Positions 50,315 to 59,318 of a DNA stretch of 64,000 nt are shown here, piece after piece. The position numbers were made by a program, and so were the translations under genes. The number at the start of each line of letters is the position of its first letter. The stretch's first letter is position 1. This DNA comes from Lichenibacterium ramalinae. Lineage in GTDB: Bacteria; Pseudomonadota; Alphaproteobacteria; Rhizobiales; Beijerinckiaceae. Below the pieces are notes generated by a model. The model did not search any database. It was not told where the DNA came from and saw only the letters and a program-made list of their open reading frames with translations. The DNA is taken from contig NZ_QYBC01000003.1 in assembly GCF_004137085.1 (NCBI RefSeq), forward strand, positions 186,001 through 250,000. The letters run 5' to 3'.

Positions 50315-51616
50315 TCACTGATACTGCTTCTTCAGGTCCGCGACCTTGGTCACGAGTCTGTCGACGAGCTGGTCTGTCGAGCCATCTCCGCGAATATAAT
50401 CCTGCACGTGTTGCATCATGAACAGGTCCCATTCGGAGAACCAGATCATCTTGGCGACTTTTCGGGACGTGCCGAGCGACAATTGCTTGTTGGAGATATC
50501 GACGTCGCGCCACTTCGAGAAGCTCGACACGATATCTGGATCGGACATGACCTCCTTGTATCCGGACCCCAGGCCGAAATCCAGCGCCCATCGCTTGATG
50601 ACGTGGTACTGGCCATCCTTGGCCTTGCCCCCGAAGAAGCGGACCAGGTTCCAGGTGCGGTCCACGTCGACGGGTTGCTTGCCCATCACGTAGGCGGCGG
50701 TCCAGGCGAAGGTCGAATGCGTCTTGAACGGCATCAGCGCGTTCTTGACCTTGCCGGCGATCTTGGACAGCTTCGGGTCGTTGACGACCTTCTGGTCGTA
50801 GTCGTGGAGGACCATGAAGGTGTGGCGACCCGAACAATAGCTCGGAACACCTTCGTCGGGCATGGTCATGATGTCGGCGGCGACGAGTTGCTCTTTGTAC
50901 AGCGTTCGGTGGAACTCCAGCACCTTGCGAAAGGCCGCGTCCGGGACGAGGTCGTAGTTGGCGTCGAAGACCGGTGCCCCTTCGGCATACCAGCAGGCGA
51001 AGATGCTCCACGACAGCTCCGACCACTTCTGCCCCCAGGCACTGTTGTAGGGAGCTTCGGAAACGCCGTCCTTCTTCAGCTTGCGGCAGGCGTCGAGCAG
51101 AGCGTCGGCACTGTCGGGAACGCCCACGCCGGCCTTCGAAAGCTGCGCCTCGTCGTAGATGAAAGCATTGTGCCCGGCATAATACGGCAACCCCATGAGC
51201 TTGCCGTCGGGCAAGGACAGCGAGGTCACGCTGACCGGGAACATGCCGGCCTTGATGCTCTCGAGATCCGGCAATCCCTCGAGATCGCGCGTCCAATCCG
51301 CCGTGTGCCAGCGGGCGAGGTGGTCCTCCTCCGAATACATCATGTCGATATGCTGGCCGCCGGTGAGCTTCGTCTCGACGACGGGATGATAGTCCCCCGA
51401 CACGAGTTCATAGGTGACGTTTTCGTCGTAGAGTTTCTTGAAAGTCTCGACGTTTTCGGAGACGATCTGTGGCTGATATTGCCATCCGATGAAGGTCAGG
51501 GGTGTCGCAGGGGCTGCCGACGCGGGACGTCCGGCGAGCGTGACGGCGGACATGGCGGCCGCGCCCTTCAGGACATTACGACGAGACATCCAGTACTGCT
51601 GAAGCGGCGTCATCAT
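50315..51616 (-). CDS. Tat-type extracellular solute-binding protein (family 1)
   Basis: 433 residues. The N terminus has a twin-arginine signal (SRRNVLKGAAAM at about 10-21) ending near PASAAPA, so the protein is exported folded. The mature part resembles carbohydrate-binding proteins of the MalE/UgpB class: FIGWQYQPQIVSENVETFKKLYDE, then LPYYAGHNAFIYDEAQLSKAGV and RHTFMVLHDYDQKVV. It is the first structural gene of the operon, 170 bp before the fused permease. Double ATG at 51611-51616; the first is used here. Tat export of such proteins is known but less usual than Sec. Confidence 0.88.
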   Translation of the reverse strand: MMTPLQQYWMSRRNVLKGAAAMSAVTLAGRPASAAPATPLTFIGWQYQPQIVSENVETFKKLYDENVTYELVSGDYHPVVETKLTGGQHIDMMYSEEDHLARWHTADWTRDLEGLPDLESIKAGMFPVSVTSLSLPDGKLMGLPYYAGHNAFIYDEAQLSKAGVGVPDSADALLDACRKLKKDGVSEAPYNSAWGQKWSELSWSIFACWYAEGAPVFDANYDLVPDAAFRKVLEFHRTLYKEQLVAADIMTMPDEGVPSYCSGRHTFMVLHDYDQKVVNDPKLSKIAGKVKNALMPFKTHSTFAWTAAYVMGKQPVDVDRTWNLVRFFGGKAKDGQYHVIKRWALDFGLGSGYKEVMSDPDIVSSFSKWRDVDISNKQLSLGTSRKVAKMIWFSEWDLFMMQHVQDYIRGDGSTDQLVDRLVTKVADLKKQYQ

Positions 51617-51794
51617 GTCCGGGCTCCCGTCCCGCCCTGCAGGCCGTTCGTCGTCTTCGAGGACGTACCGCCCGTCTCGACTGCTCCGGAGCAGCGCGGG
51701 CGGCGGCAAGTCTTCGCAAGGCGGCCCGAACGGCCGGGCTCTTCACGGATGATGGACCGATCGTGCTTCACCTGCCAAGGGCATTTTTCTTTTT

Positions 51795-51812
51795 GGATCA
51801 AAAAATTTTCGA
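51795..51812. promoter_or_regulatory. AT-rich dyad, possible RpiR operator
   Basis: AAAATTTT (51802-51809) sits inside GGATCAAAAAATTTTC in the 278-bp gap between the binding-protein gene and the RpiR gene. In this GC-rich setting such a block stands out and fits AT-rich operators known for the RpiR family. Promoter for the nine-gene operon is expected here. Confidence 0.4.
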
Positions 51813-51894
51813 GACATCCAGAACATGCTGCAACAGGATGCAGATAACCATTCTTTTGATCGTGGAATCGACAAATGCCGAAGCGGGCATCACC

Positions 51895-52815
51895 TCAATC
51901 CGACACCGGTTGCGTGTCATCGACATCGCGAAAGGTCGTGAACTGCTGCTTGATGCGGCGCAGCTTGTCCTGCGCTTGCGCGGTGCTGCGGATCGCGGCC
52001 CCGTAGGCGAGCATGTCGACGACGGTCAGGAACGCGTAGCGCAAGCTCGTCGGCCCGAGCACATCGCCGTCATCGACCACCGCCAGGGCGAGCGGGACCG
52101 CGACGGTCCTCGCCAGTGGCGTGCCGACGACCGTCAGCCCGATCGTGACGGCGCCGTAGTCGGCCGCGATGCGGGCCGCCCGGATCAGTTCGGCGTTGTT
52201 GCCGCTGAGCGAGGAGCAGAACACGATGTCGCCGCGCTCCACGGTCGCGGCGAGCATCATCTGCATCTGATGGTCGGAACTCGTGCTGATCCTCAGGCCC
52301 AGGCGGAAGAGGCGGTTGTGGACCTCCTCGACGAGCCAGCTCGACACCCCGCCGCTGCCGAAGGCGTAGATCATGCGGCTATGCGTGAGGAGGTCGATGG
52401 CCCGGTCGAGCATGCCGACGTCGACGGTCCGCTGCGCTTCGAGGATCGCCCTCTGGGCCCGCATCACAACGCGCTCGCTGACCTCGGCGAGGGTCGCGGG
52501 CGGCGTCGCGGGTTCGAGATACCGCGCGCCGACCCTCATGCTGCTCATGACTTTCAGCTTGAGGTCGCGCAGGCCGTCGCAGCCGACGATCCTGCTGAAA
52601 CGCGTGATCGTCGGGGCGGAAACGCCGAGCCATGGCACGAGCTCTTCTATCGATTTTTCCACGAACACCCTCGGATAATGCAGGATCGCCCTGGCGATCT
52701 TGGCATGCGAGCGCGACAGCTCGCCTTCGTGGTCGAGGATGTGCCCGAGGACGTCGTGCGAGGGCCACTGCGGACCATCGCTCGAGGACGACGCGGCGCC
52801 GCCGGGATGTTTCAC
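51895..52815 (-). CDS. RpiR/MurR-family transcriptional regulator
   Basis: 306 residues from the GTG at 52813-52815, which has GGAGA eight bases upstream; longer readings add about 50 residues of low-complexity sequence. The N-terminal HTH domain contains LSRSHAKIARAILHYPRVFVEKSIEELVPWLGVSAPTITRFSRIVGCDGLRDLKLKV, and the C-terminal SIS domain (MIYAFGSGGVSSWLVEEV, DIVFCSSLSGNNAELI) binds a phosphorylated or amino sugar in characterised members. It precedes the catabolic operon on the same strand and is the likely local regulator, suggesting a sugar-like inducer. Confidence 0.88.
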   Translation of the reverse strand: MKHPGGAASSSSDGPQWPSHDVLGHILDHEGELSRSHAKIARAILHYPRVFVEKSIEELVPWLGVSAPTITRFSRIVGCDGLRDLKLKVMSSMRVGARYLEPATPPATLAEVSERVVMRAQRAILEAQRTVDVGMLDRAIDLLTHSRMIYAFGSGGVSSWLVEEVHNRLFRLGLRISTSSDHQMQMMLAATVERGDIVFCSSLSGNNAELIRAARIAADYGAVTIGLTVVGTPLARTVAVPLALAVVDDGDVLGPTSLRYAFLTVVDMLAYGAAIRSTAQAQDKLRRIKQQFTTFRDVDDTQPVSD

Positions 52816-52939
52816 GTGTGGTTCTCCATCGCCTTCGCCCCGTTCACATGTCAGGCCGAAGTGGCCGCTCGACGGATTTAGCACGGACACATTCCGTCGC
52901 GGCCTCGCGTCTTGACCAGCGGTCCCTAAGGGCCCGGTC

Positions 52940-53695
52940 TCAGCGCATTCCAAGGCTGTCCTCAATGGCACTTCGACATCGGGTCAGCGCTCCCCAAAGG
53001 GCGTCACTGTCCCGGACGAAGCGGAGCGCCGGGGCGACGATCGACAGTCCATATCGCTCTGCTGTGCCGGTTCGCAGCGTCGTTCCGAGGGCGCAAACCC
53101 CTTCGGCGTGTTCTTCCTGATCACGGGCGAAGCCCGATGTCCTGACGGTGTCGAGCTGTTCCAGCAAGGCTGGCAGGCGGGTGATCGTGCGAGCCGTGCG
53201 GCGCTCGAGCGTGCTCCCCACGACCACCTCCACGGCCGCATCGTCGAGATCCGCCAGGAGCGCCTTGCCGTGGGCCGTGCAATGCAGCGGCAGCGCGGCG
53301 CCTACCGACGATACCACCCGGAGCTCCTGGTCCGAGGCATACTGCTCCACCAGGATGGCGTGCTCCCCCCGAACGACGGACAGGTGCACGGTTTCGCGGG
53401 TGGCGCGTCCAGCGGCTTCGAGATGGGGGCGGCTCAGGGCGACGACATCGGTGTGGGCCGAGGCGGCGAGCCTCGCCAGCGCAGGGCCGAGCCGTACGCC
53501 ACTTGCCCCCGCGACCACGAGCTGCTGCGCTTCGAGAGCGCTGACGATGCGCTGCACCGTGGAGCGCGGCAGGTCGGCGTTCCGGGCAATCTGGGCCAAG
53601 CTCAGCCCTTGGTCCTGTCCTTCCAGTGCGCGCAATACCGCAGCGGCGCGGGCGATCACCTGCTTGCCGGACGGCCCGTCTCCATCGTCCGCCAT
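52940..53695 (-). CDS. IclR-family transcriptional regulator
   Basis: 251 residues. The helix-turn-helix region is QVIARAAAVLRALEGQDQGLSLAQIARNADLPRSTVQRIVSALEAQQLVV (about 12-61); the effector domain shows LHCTAHGKALLADLD and GFARDQEEHAEGVCALG, with the conserved Cys near the ligand pocket. AGGAGG precedes the ATG at 53693-53695. It is upstream of and co-directional with the RpiR gene, separated by 124 bp, and could also influence the catabolic operon. Its target is not certain. Confidence 0.88.
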   Translation of the reverse strand: MADDGDGPSGKQVIARAAAVLRALEGQDQGLSLAQIARNADLPRSTVQRIVSALEAQQLVVAGASGVRLGPALARLAASAHTDVVALSRPHLEAAGRATRETVHLSVVRGEHAILVEQYASDQELRVVSSVGAALPLHCTAHGKALLADLDDAAVEVVVGSTLERRTARTITRLPALLEQLDTVRTSGFARDQEEHAEGVCALGTTLRTGTAERYGLSIVAPALRFVRDSDALWGALTRCRSAIEDSLGMR

Positions 53696-54154
53696 CGCGG
53701 TTCCTCCTCATTGGAGCCGTTTACGCAGGTCCACAGCGTTTGCACAACTGACCGGACAGTGATACACCGAACCGGTGAGCGGGTGAGTCGGTCGGGCGCC
53801 TGCCGACACTCATTGAGGAGAATCCTTTGATGACCAGTGCGGCCCTTCCAAGCGACCCGTCTCGGGAGCAATGCGGTCAGCCGGCCTGGCCGTGGCAGCC
53901 GGACCGGTCTCGACGCAGTGAAATGCCGCGTCGGCGACGGCCAATCACCCCTACGCCCGAGCCACGCATCGTGGGGCTGGAAGAGTAGGTGAGTGTCCAC
54001 GCCGTCATTGGTCACCTAGCGAAAACATCCGCGGCGACCTGTACGCCTGCGAGATGTCCGTTCTATCCAACACCGGCGAGCGCCGCATATCGATCTGTTT
54101 GGGTCGACGTCGCTAGTGATGCTGTTTCAAGACACTGAATGAGGTACTACCTTG
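53696..54154. other. Intergenic region of 459 bp without a gene
   Basis: No protein similarity on either strand. The composition shifts from GC-rich near the IclR gene to clearly less GC-rich toward the Kelch gene, which may mark the edge of acquired DNA. It must hold the divergent promoters of both genes. Only a short ACCGGT palindrome was noticed. Confidence 0.45.
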
Positions 54155-55201
54155 ATGCACCGATTCTCGAAGATGTTCACCGTCGGTGCCGTTGCCAACT
54201 TCATCATGGTCACGACAGCGATAACGGCTTTTGCCGATGGCACTTGGAGCAAAGCGGCACCGTTTCCTGAGCCGGCCGAGGAGGTTCTGGGATCCGCAGC
54301 CAATGGAAAGATCTATGTTTTCGCTGGTTTGATACCTCACTGGAGGCCGAAGGGGCTTGTCTACGAGTTCAACCCCGTCGACGATACCTGGACCAAGAAA
54401 AAGCAGATGGCGCTTCCGTCCCATCACGTTGCCTTCACGCAGTTAGGCGGAAAGATTTACGCGTTCGGCGGTTTCGTCCTGCCGAAAGTCGGACAACCAT
54501 CCTGGGTTCCCATCAACAACGCCTGGAGATATGACCCGACCGACGACACTTGGACGGCTCTAGCTCCTATGCCGACCAGCCGTGGTGCTGCCGCAGCTGC
54601 AGCGGCCAACGGTAAAATCTATGTTGTGGGCGGTGTCGTCACCCCGTCGGGCAGCAACGTGACTGCCGTGTCGCCGGATCAGCCACATTCGTCAGTCGGT
54701 ACTCTGGAAGAGTACGACCCGATCTCCGATACGTGGAAGGAACTCCGGCCGATGCCAACGGCGCGCAACCATCTGCTCTTGGGCGCGGTCGATGGCAAGC
54801 TATACGCAATTGGCGGAAGACTGAGTTCGGCCTTCATTGGGCTGGCTAGTGACACCAGCGTCGTGGAAGAATATGACCCAGCCAAGGACCTGTGGAGGGT
54901 GCGGGCTCGTATGCCTACAGAACGAAGCTCTTTGGCTGGCGGCGTTGTCAACGGCAAGATTTACGTTGCGGGAGGTGAGTTTCAGGATGCTCGCATGAGC
55001 GCGACCTTTCGCGCGTTCGAATCCTATGACCCCGCGAAGAATGCTTGGACGACACTCCCGTCGATGGCGGTCGCCAGGCATGGAATGGCCGGGGGCGTCG
55101 TGGGAGATACACTCCACTTCGTCAGTGGAGACGTGCAATCGTCTGGAACCGGACTGGATGTCAGTTCTCCATCCCATGACGTGTTCACCGTCGATCACTG
55201 A
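54155..55201 (+). CDS. Secreted Kelch-repeat beta-propeller protein
   Basis: 348 residues. A signal peptide with hydrophobic core ends near AFADG (about 27-29). Six Kelch blades follow, each with a short strand such as NGKIYVFAG, GGKIYAFGG, NGKIYVVGG, DGKLYAIGG, NGKIYVAGG and GDTLHFVSG, spaced by conserved Asp-Pro and Trp residues (YDPTDDTWTALAPMP). Six blades close a propeller; this fold binds proteins or sugars or can be catalytic, and nothing more specific is visible. GAGG lies ten bases before the ATG. The codon use is less GC-rich than in neighbouring genes, which suggests acquisition. Confidence 0.85.
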   Translation: MHRFSKMFTVGAVANFIMVTTAITAFADGTWSKAAPFPEPAEEVLGSAANGKIYVFAGLIPHWRPKGLVYEFNPVDDTWTKKKQMALPSHHVAFTQLGGKIYAFGGFVLPKVGQPSWVPINNAWRYDPTDDTWTALAPMPTSRGAAAAAAANGKIYVVGGVVTPSGSNVTAVSPDQPHSSVGTLEEYDPISDTWKELRPMPTARNHLLLGAVDGKLYAIGGRLSSAFIGLASDTSVVEEYDPAKDLWRVRARMPTERSSLAGGVVNGKIYVAGGEFQDARMSATFRAFESYDPAKNAWTTLPSMAVARHGMAGGVVGDTLHFVSGDVQSSGTGLDVSSPSHDVFTVDH

Positions 55202-55969
55202 GTTGACCGGCCCTTGGAGGTGGTCCGGCGTCGATACCGAGGATGCCGGCGCTTAGCGCGACCTCGCCCATCGACCAGGACGGTTCGTGCTGAGTCGGTG
55301 ATCGCGACCTGAGATCCTTGGAGAGCGCAGGGCTTGGCTGCTGAAGTCGATCCGAGATCGTCAGTCGAGGGTCGCCATGACGGGTACGATGGCCAGGGCG
55401 GCCGTACGGGCCAGGACGTCGGGTGAAAGAAGCTCAACGCCATGTGCGCGGGCGTCGACGTCAGTCAGGGCGCTTTCGCCTTCGGCGCATGCGCTCCAGT
55501 TCCGCTAGCGCGCTCGGTTCGATCGGTGTGTGCCGCAGACGCGCCGCTCTTCCGGTTCGCTTTGGGTTGCAGGACCGCCTTCTTCGAAGGCGAACCGGCC
55601 ATCGACCGCCTGTGAAGGGGCACTGCCCCATCCGTGTTCGACCGCTTCCGGGCGGATCACCCTCGATGCCCACTGGCGTCATCGGGTCGACAGCAGCCGA
55701 TCTCGAGGCTCGGTGAGCGATGGGGTCGAGTCGACTGCTGGCCCGGCAACCGGACATCGACACACCGCCCGAACAGCCCCGCGCAGAACATGCGTGGGGC
55801 AGAACGCGTTTCGATGCTCCTGCATTGCCCAAGGGCCCGTCTCAACCCGGGTGCGGCCGCCCGACCTTCCCACTCGCGACAGGACCCGCGGAGGCTGGCA
55901 TCTGGATCGCGCAGCTGTAAGATCCAGGCGAAGCGTGGCGGACGGGTCGGGCGCGGTGCGGGAGGATGG
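55202..55969. other. Gene-free stretch of 768 bp
   Basis: Many short open frames exist on both strands but none has a good ribosome site with a recognisable protein. A frame from about 55441 (MCAGVDVSQGAFAFGACA) faintly recalls the start of IS110-type transposases but loses all similarity afterwards. The region may be decayed mobile or acquired DNA. The promoter for the downstream M20 gene should lie in its last 100 bp. Confidence 0.4.
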
Positions 55970-57220
55970 ATGACGGGTCCTGCGATTCAGATCGATGCCG
56001 CCGAGGTGGAGCGCCTCGTGCTGGAACTCGGCGCCATCGGTGCCTGGGGCGGCACGGGGGTCTGGCGGCCCGTCTATACGCCCGCCTGGGTCGCGGCGGC
56101 CGACCGCTTCGCGGCGTGGTGCGGCGAGGCCGGGCTGGCGGTGCACCGCGATGCGGTGGGCAATGTTTGGGGACGGCTCGACGGGCGCGAGGGCGGCGAC
56201 GCGATCGTGTCGGGCTCCCACCTCGACACGCAGTGCCCGGGCGGGCGCTACGACGGCGCCCTCGGCGCCATCGCGGCACTGCTGGCGGTCCGGGCGTTGA
56301 AGGAGCGCTTCGGCCTCCCGAAACGGCCCCTCGACGTCCTGGCACTCTGCGAGGAGGAGGGGAGCCGCTTCCCCACGGCCGGCTTCTGGGGGTCGAGCGC
56401 CATCGTGGGCCGCGTCGGGCCGGCAGAGGCCGACACCATGGTGGGCAGCGGCGGCGAGACGATGGCCGAGGCCATGCGGGCGATCGGGCTCGATCCTGCG
56501 CGGATCGCCGAAGCGCGCCGCACCGACATCGCGGCTTTCGTCGAACTGCACATCGAGCAGGGCCCCATCCTGGAGCAGGCCGGCCTGCCGGTGGCCATCG
56601 TCGACGCCATCACGGGCATGCGCCACACCGAGATCGTGCTGACGGGCGTCGCCAACCATGCCGGCGCCTTCCCGATGGATCTGCGGCAGGACCCCATGGC
56701 GGGCTTCGCCGAGATCGCCGCCGGGGTGGTGGCGACCGCGCACCGGATGGGCCGGCCCGCCGTCACGACGGTCGGCCGCGTCGCCGTGGACCCCAACGCC
56801 CCGGCCATCATCCCCCGCGCCGTGACCTTCACGATCGATGCCCGCCATCCCGATCCCGCCGCCCGCGACAGGCTCTATGCTCTGCATGACGGGCTGATCC
56901 GCGAGGTGGCGGCGCGGCGAGGCCTCGGCGTCGAGAGTCGCGTCCTCTTCGACCATCCGCCCTGTCCATCCGAGCCGGACCTCGTCGCGCTGCTCGAGCG
57001 CGGCGCCGCCGCGCAGGGCGTTCCGACGCTGCGCATGGCCAGCGGCGCCGCCCACGACACGCAGCAGATGGCCGCCGTGGCGCGGCGGGTCGCCATGGTC
57101 TTCGTGCGCAGCCGGGACGGGCGCAGCCACACGCCGGAGGAGTTCTCCAGCGTCGCCGACATGGTGGCGGGTATCCGGGTCCTCGCCGCGGGCCTCTACG
57201 CACTGGCCTACGAGCCCTGA
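55970..57220 (+). CDS. M20-family amidohydrolase (allantoate/N-carbamoyl amino acid hydrolase)
   Basis: 416 residues, hydantoinase/carbamoylase type. SGSHLDTQCPGGRYDGALG carries the first metal His and bridging Asp, CEEEGSRFP the Glu ligand and general base, ELHIEQGP the next His, and SGAAHDTQQMA the final His. Family members cleave allantoate, ureidoglycine or N-carbamoyl-L-amino acids. GGGAGGA precedes the ATG at 55970. It is the first gene of a three-gene operon with HyuA and HyuB, and PuuE and AllA converge on it, so both hydantoin and allantoin breakdown are sensible. Confidence 0.88.
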   Translation: MTGPAIQIDAAEVERLVLELGAIGAWGGTGVWRPVYTPAWVAAADRFAAWCGEAGLAVHRDAVGNVWGRLDGREGGDAIVSGSHLDTQCPGGRYDGALGAIAALLAVRALKERFGLPKRPLDVLALCEEEGSRFPTAGFWGSSAIVGRVGPAEADTMVGSGGETMAEAMRAIGLDPARIAEARRTDIAAFVELHIEQGPILEQAGLPVAIVDAITGMRHTEIVLTGVANHAGAFPMDLRQDPMAGFAEIAAGVVATAHRMGRPAVTTVGRVAVDPNAPAIIPRAVTFTIDARHPDPAARDRLYALHDGLIREVAARRGLGVESRVLFDHPPCPSEPDLVALLERGAAAQGVPTLRMASGAAHDTQQMAAVARRVAMVFVRSRDGRSHTPEEFSSVADMVAGIRVLAAGLYALAYEP

Positions 57221-57230
57221 GGAGCGGACG

Positions 57231-59318
57231 ATGCGGCTGATCGGCGTTGACGTGGGCGGGACCTTCACGGACATCATCTACTGCGACACCGACACCGGAG
57301 CCGTCGCGGTCAACAAGGTGTCGACGACACCCGGCGATCCGTCGCAGGGCGTCATGGCGGGGCTTCTCGCGCTCTGCACGGCGGAAGGCATCGCGCCCGC
57401 CAGCATCTCGACCGTGCTGCACGGCACCACCACGGCCACCAACGCCGTGCTGGAGGGCAAGGGCGCCCGTGCCGGCATGGTGACCAACGCGGGGTTCCGC
57501 GACGTGCTGCATATCGGCCGGCACCAGCGCGTCGAGCATTATTCGATCCGTCAGGACCTGCCCTGGCAGTCCCGCCCCCTGATCGCGCGCCGCCACCGCA
57601 AGACCGTGCGGGGGCGGCTGGTGCCGCCGGTCGGGGCCGAACTCGAGCCGCTCGACGAGGACGGCGTGCGGACGGCCGCCGCCGAACTCGCCGCCGAGGG
57701 CGTGGAATCCGTCGCGGTCTGCTTCCTGTTCTCCTACCTCGACGCCAGGCACGAGGACCGCGCCGCCGCCATCCTGCGGGAGGCCATGCCGGGCGCCTTC
57801 GTGACGACGTCCTCGGCCGTGTCGCCGCAGTTCCGCGAGTTCGAGCGCTTCACGACGGCAGCCCTGGCGGCCTTCGTCGGGCCGGTGGTGCGGCGCTACG
57901 TGGAGCGGCTGGCCGTCGCCCTGAAGGGGGCCGGCCTGACCGGCGAATTGCGCATCATGGCGTCCAACGGCGGCGTCGCCACCGCCGCGACCGTGGCCGA
58001 AAAGCCGGCGCTGACCCTGCTCTCCGGGCTGGCCGCCGGCGTGCTCGGCGGGGCCGCCATCGGGGCCCGGGCCGGACGACGGCGGCTGATCACCTTCGAC
58101 ATCGGCGGAACCAGCGCCGACATCGGCATCGTGCGCGACGGCGTCGTGACCGAGACGGACGCCCGCTCCACCGCCATCGCAGGGTTCCCGCTGCTGATGC
58201 CGATGATCGATGTCCACACCATCGGGGCCGGTGGCGGATCCATCGCCTATCGGGACCGGGGCGGCGCCTTCCGGGTCGGCCCGCGCAGTGCCGGCGCCGT
58301 GCCGGGCCCGGTGGCCTACGGGCGCGGCGGCACCGAGCCAACCGTGACGGATGCCAACCTCGTCCTGGGCCGTCTCGACGCCGGCGATGCGCTGGCCGGC
58401 GGCCTCCGCCTCGATGCCGAGGCGGCCCGGCGGGCGGTGTCGGCCTTCGCCGCCAGCATGGGGCTCGGCGTCGAGGCCGCCGCGGCCGGGATCCTGGCCG
58501 TCATCGACAGCAACATGGCCAACGCCGTGCGCTCCCGGACCGTGCAGAAGGGCATCGACCCGCGCGACTTCGCCCTCGTGGCCTTCGGCGGCGCGGGACC
58601 CCTGCACGGCGCCGCCGTCGCCGCCATGCTGGAGATCCCCGAGGTGATCGTTCCACCCTTCCCAGGGCTGACCTCGGCCATGGGGCTGCTGACGACCGAC
58701 CTCAGATACGATGCGGTGCGGACCCAGTTCGGCACCAGCGGCGACGTGGACCTCGCCCGCCTGACGGCCGACCTCGACGCCCTGGAGGCGGGGCTCGCCG
58801 AACAGTTCCGGGCCGACAGGATCGCGGCCGAGGCGGTGTCCTACGAGCGGTCCGGCGACCTGCGCTATATGGGCCAGGGCTACGAGCTCAGGATCTCCCT
58901 GCCGCCCGGACCCCTCGGGACGGTCGAGATCGGCATGGTCTGGTCGCGGTTCCACGCCGCCCACGCCGCCGAATACGGCCACGCCTTCCCGGACGGCGCC
59001 ATCGAGATCGTCAACGTCAGGGTCGCCGGCACGGGCCGTACGCCCAAGTTCGTGCCGCCCGCCCCGCCGAGCGGGGGCTCGCTCGCCGACGCCACGATCC
59101 GCACGGGACCTTGCTGGTTCACGGTCGAGGGCCGGCTCGCGCCGGTGCCGACCCCGTTCTACAGGCGCGCCGCGCTGCCCGCCGGCGTCGCCGTCGCGGG
59201 TCCCGCCATCGTGCTGCAGCCCGACAGCACGACCGTCGTGCCGCCCGGTGCGGCCGCGACGGTCGACGAGGCCGGCAACCTCGTCATCACGCTTCCATCC
59301 CCGAGGCTTCGCCCATGA
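57231..59318 (+). CDS. hyuA: Hydantoinase/oxoprolinase family subunit A
   Basis: 695 residues. The N terminus RLIGVDVGGTFTDIIY is the nucleotide-binding loop of the HyuA/oxoprolinase group, VLHGTTTATNAVLEGKGA the second motif, ITFDIGGTSADIGIV the third and VHTIGAGGGSIAYRD the fourth. Such proteins use ATP to open five-membered cyclic imides or amides such as hydantoins, 5-oxoproline or N-methylhydantoin, together with HyuB. Ten bases separate it from the M20 gene and its stop overlaps hyuB as ATGA. Confidence 0.9.
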   Translation: MRLIGVDVGGTFTDIIYCDTDTGAVAVNKVSTTPGDPSQGVMAGLLALCTAEGIAPASISTVLHGTTTATNAVLEGKGARAGMVTNAGFRDVLHIGRHQRVEHYSIRQDLPWQSRPLIARRHRKTVRGRLVPPVGAELEPLDEDGVRTAAAELAAEGVESVAVCFLFSYLDARHEDRAAAILREAMPGAFVTTSSAVSPQFREFERFTTAALAAFVGPVVRRYVERLAVALKGAGLTGELRIMASNGGVATAATVAEKPALTLLSGLAAGVLGGAAIGARAGRRRLITFDIGGTSADIGIVRDGVVTETDARSTAIAGFPLLMPMIDVHTIGAGGGSIAYRDRGGAFRVGPRSAGAVPGPVAYGRGGTEPTVTDANLVLGRLDAGDALAGGLRLDAEAARRAVSAFAASMGLGVEAAAAGILAVIDSNMANAVRSRTVQKGIDPRDFALVAFGGAGPLHGAAVAAMLEIPEVIVPPFPGLTSAMGLLTTDLRYDAVRTQFGTSGDVDLARLTADLDALEAGLAEQFRADRIAAEAVSYERSGDLRYMGQGYELRISLPPGPLGTVEIGMVWSRFHAAHAAEYGHAFPDGAIEIVNVRVAGTGRTPKFVPPAPPSGGSLADATIRTGPCWFTVEGRLAPVPTPFYRRAALPAGVAVAGPAIVLQPDSTTVVPPGAAATVDEAGNLVITLPSPRLRP

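Noticed and set aside
53656-54015. Minus-strand open frame of 119 codons between the IclR and Kelch genes
   Set aside because: No motif, no ribosome site and an amino-acid mix typical of random GC-rich sequence.
55441-55620. IS110-type transposase start
   Set aside because: MCAGVDVSQGAFAFGAC recalls the family N terminus, but nothing downstream matches and the frame closes early. Too weak to annotate.
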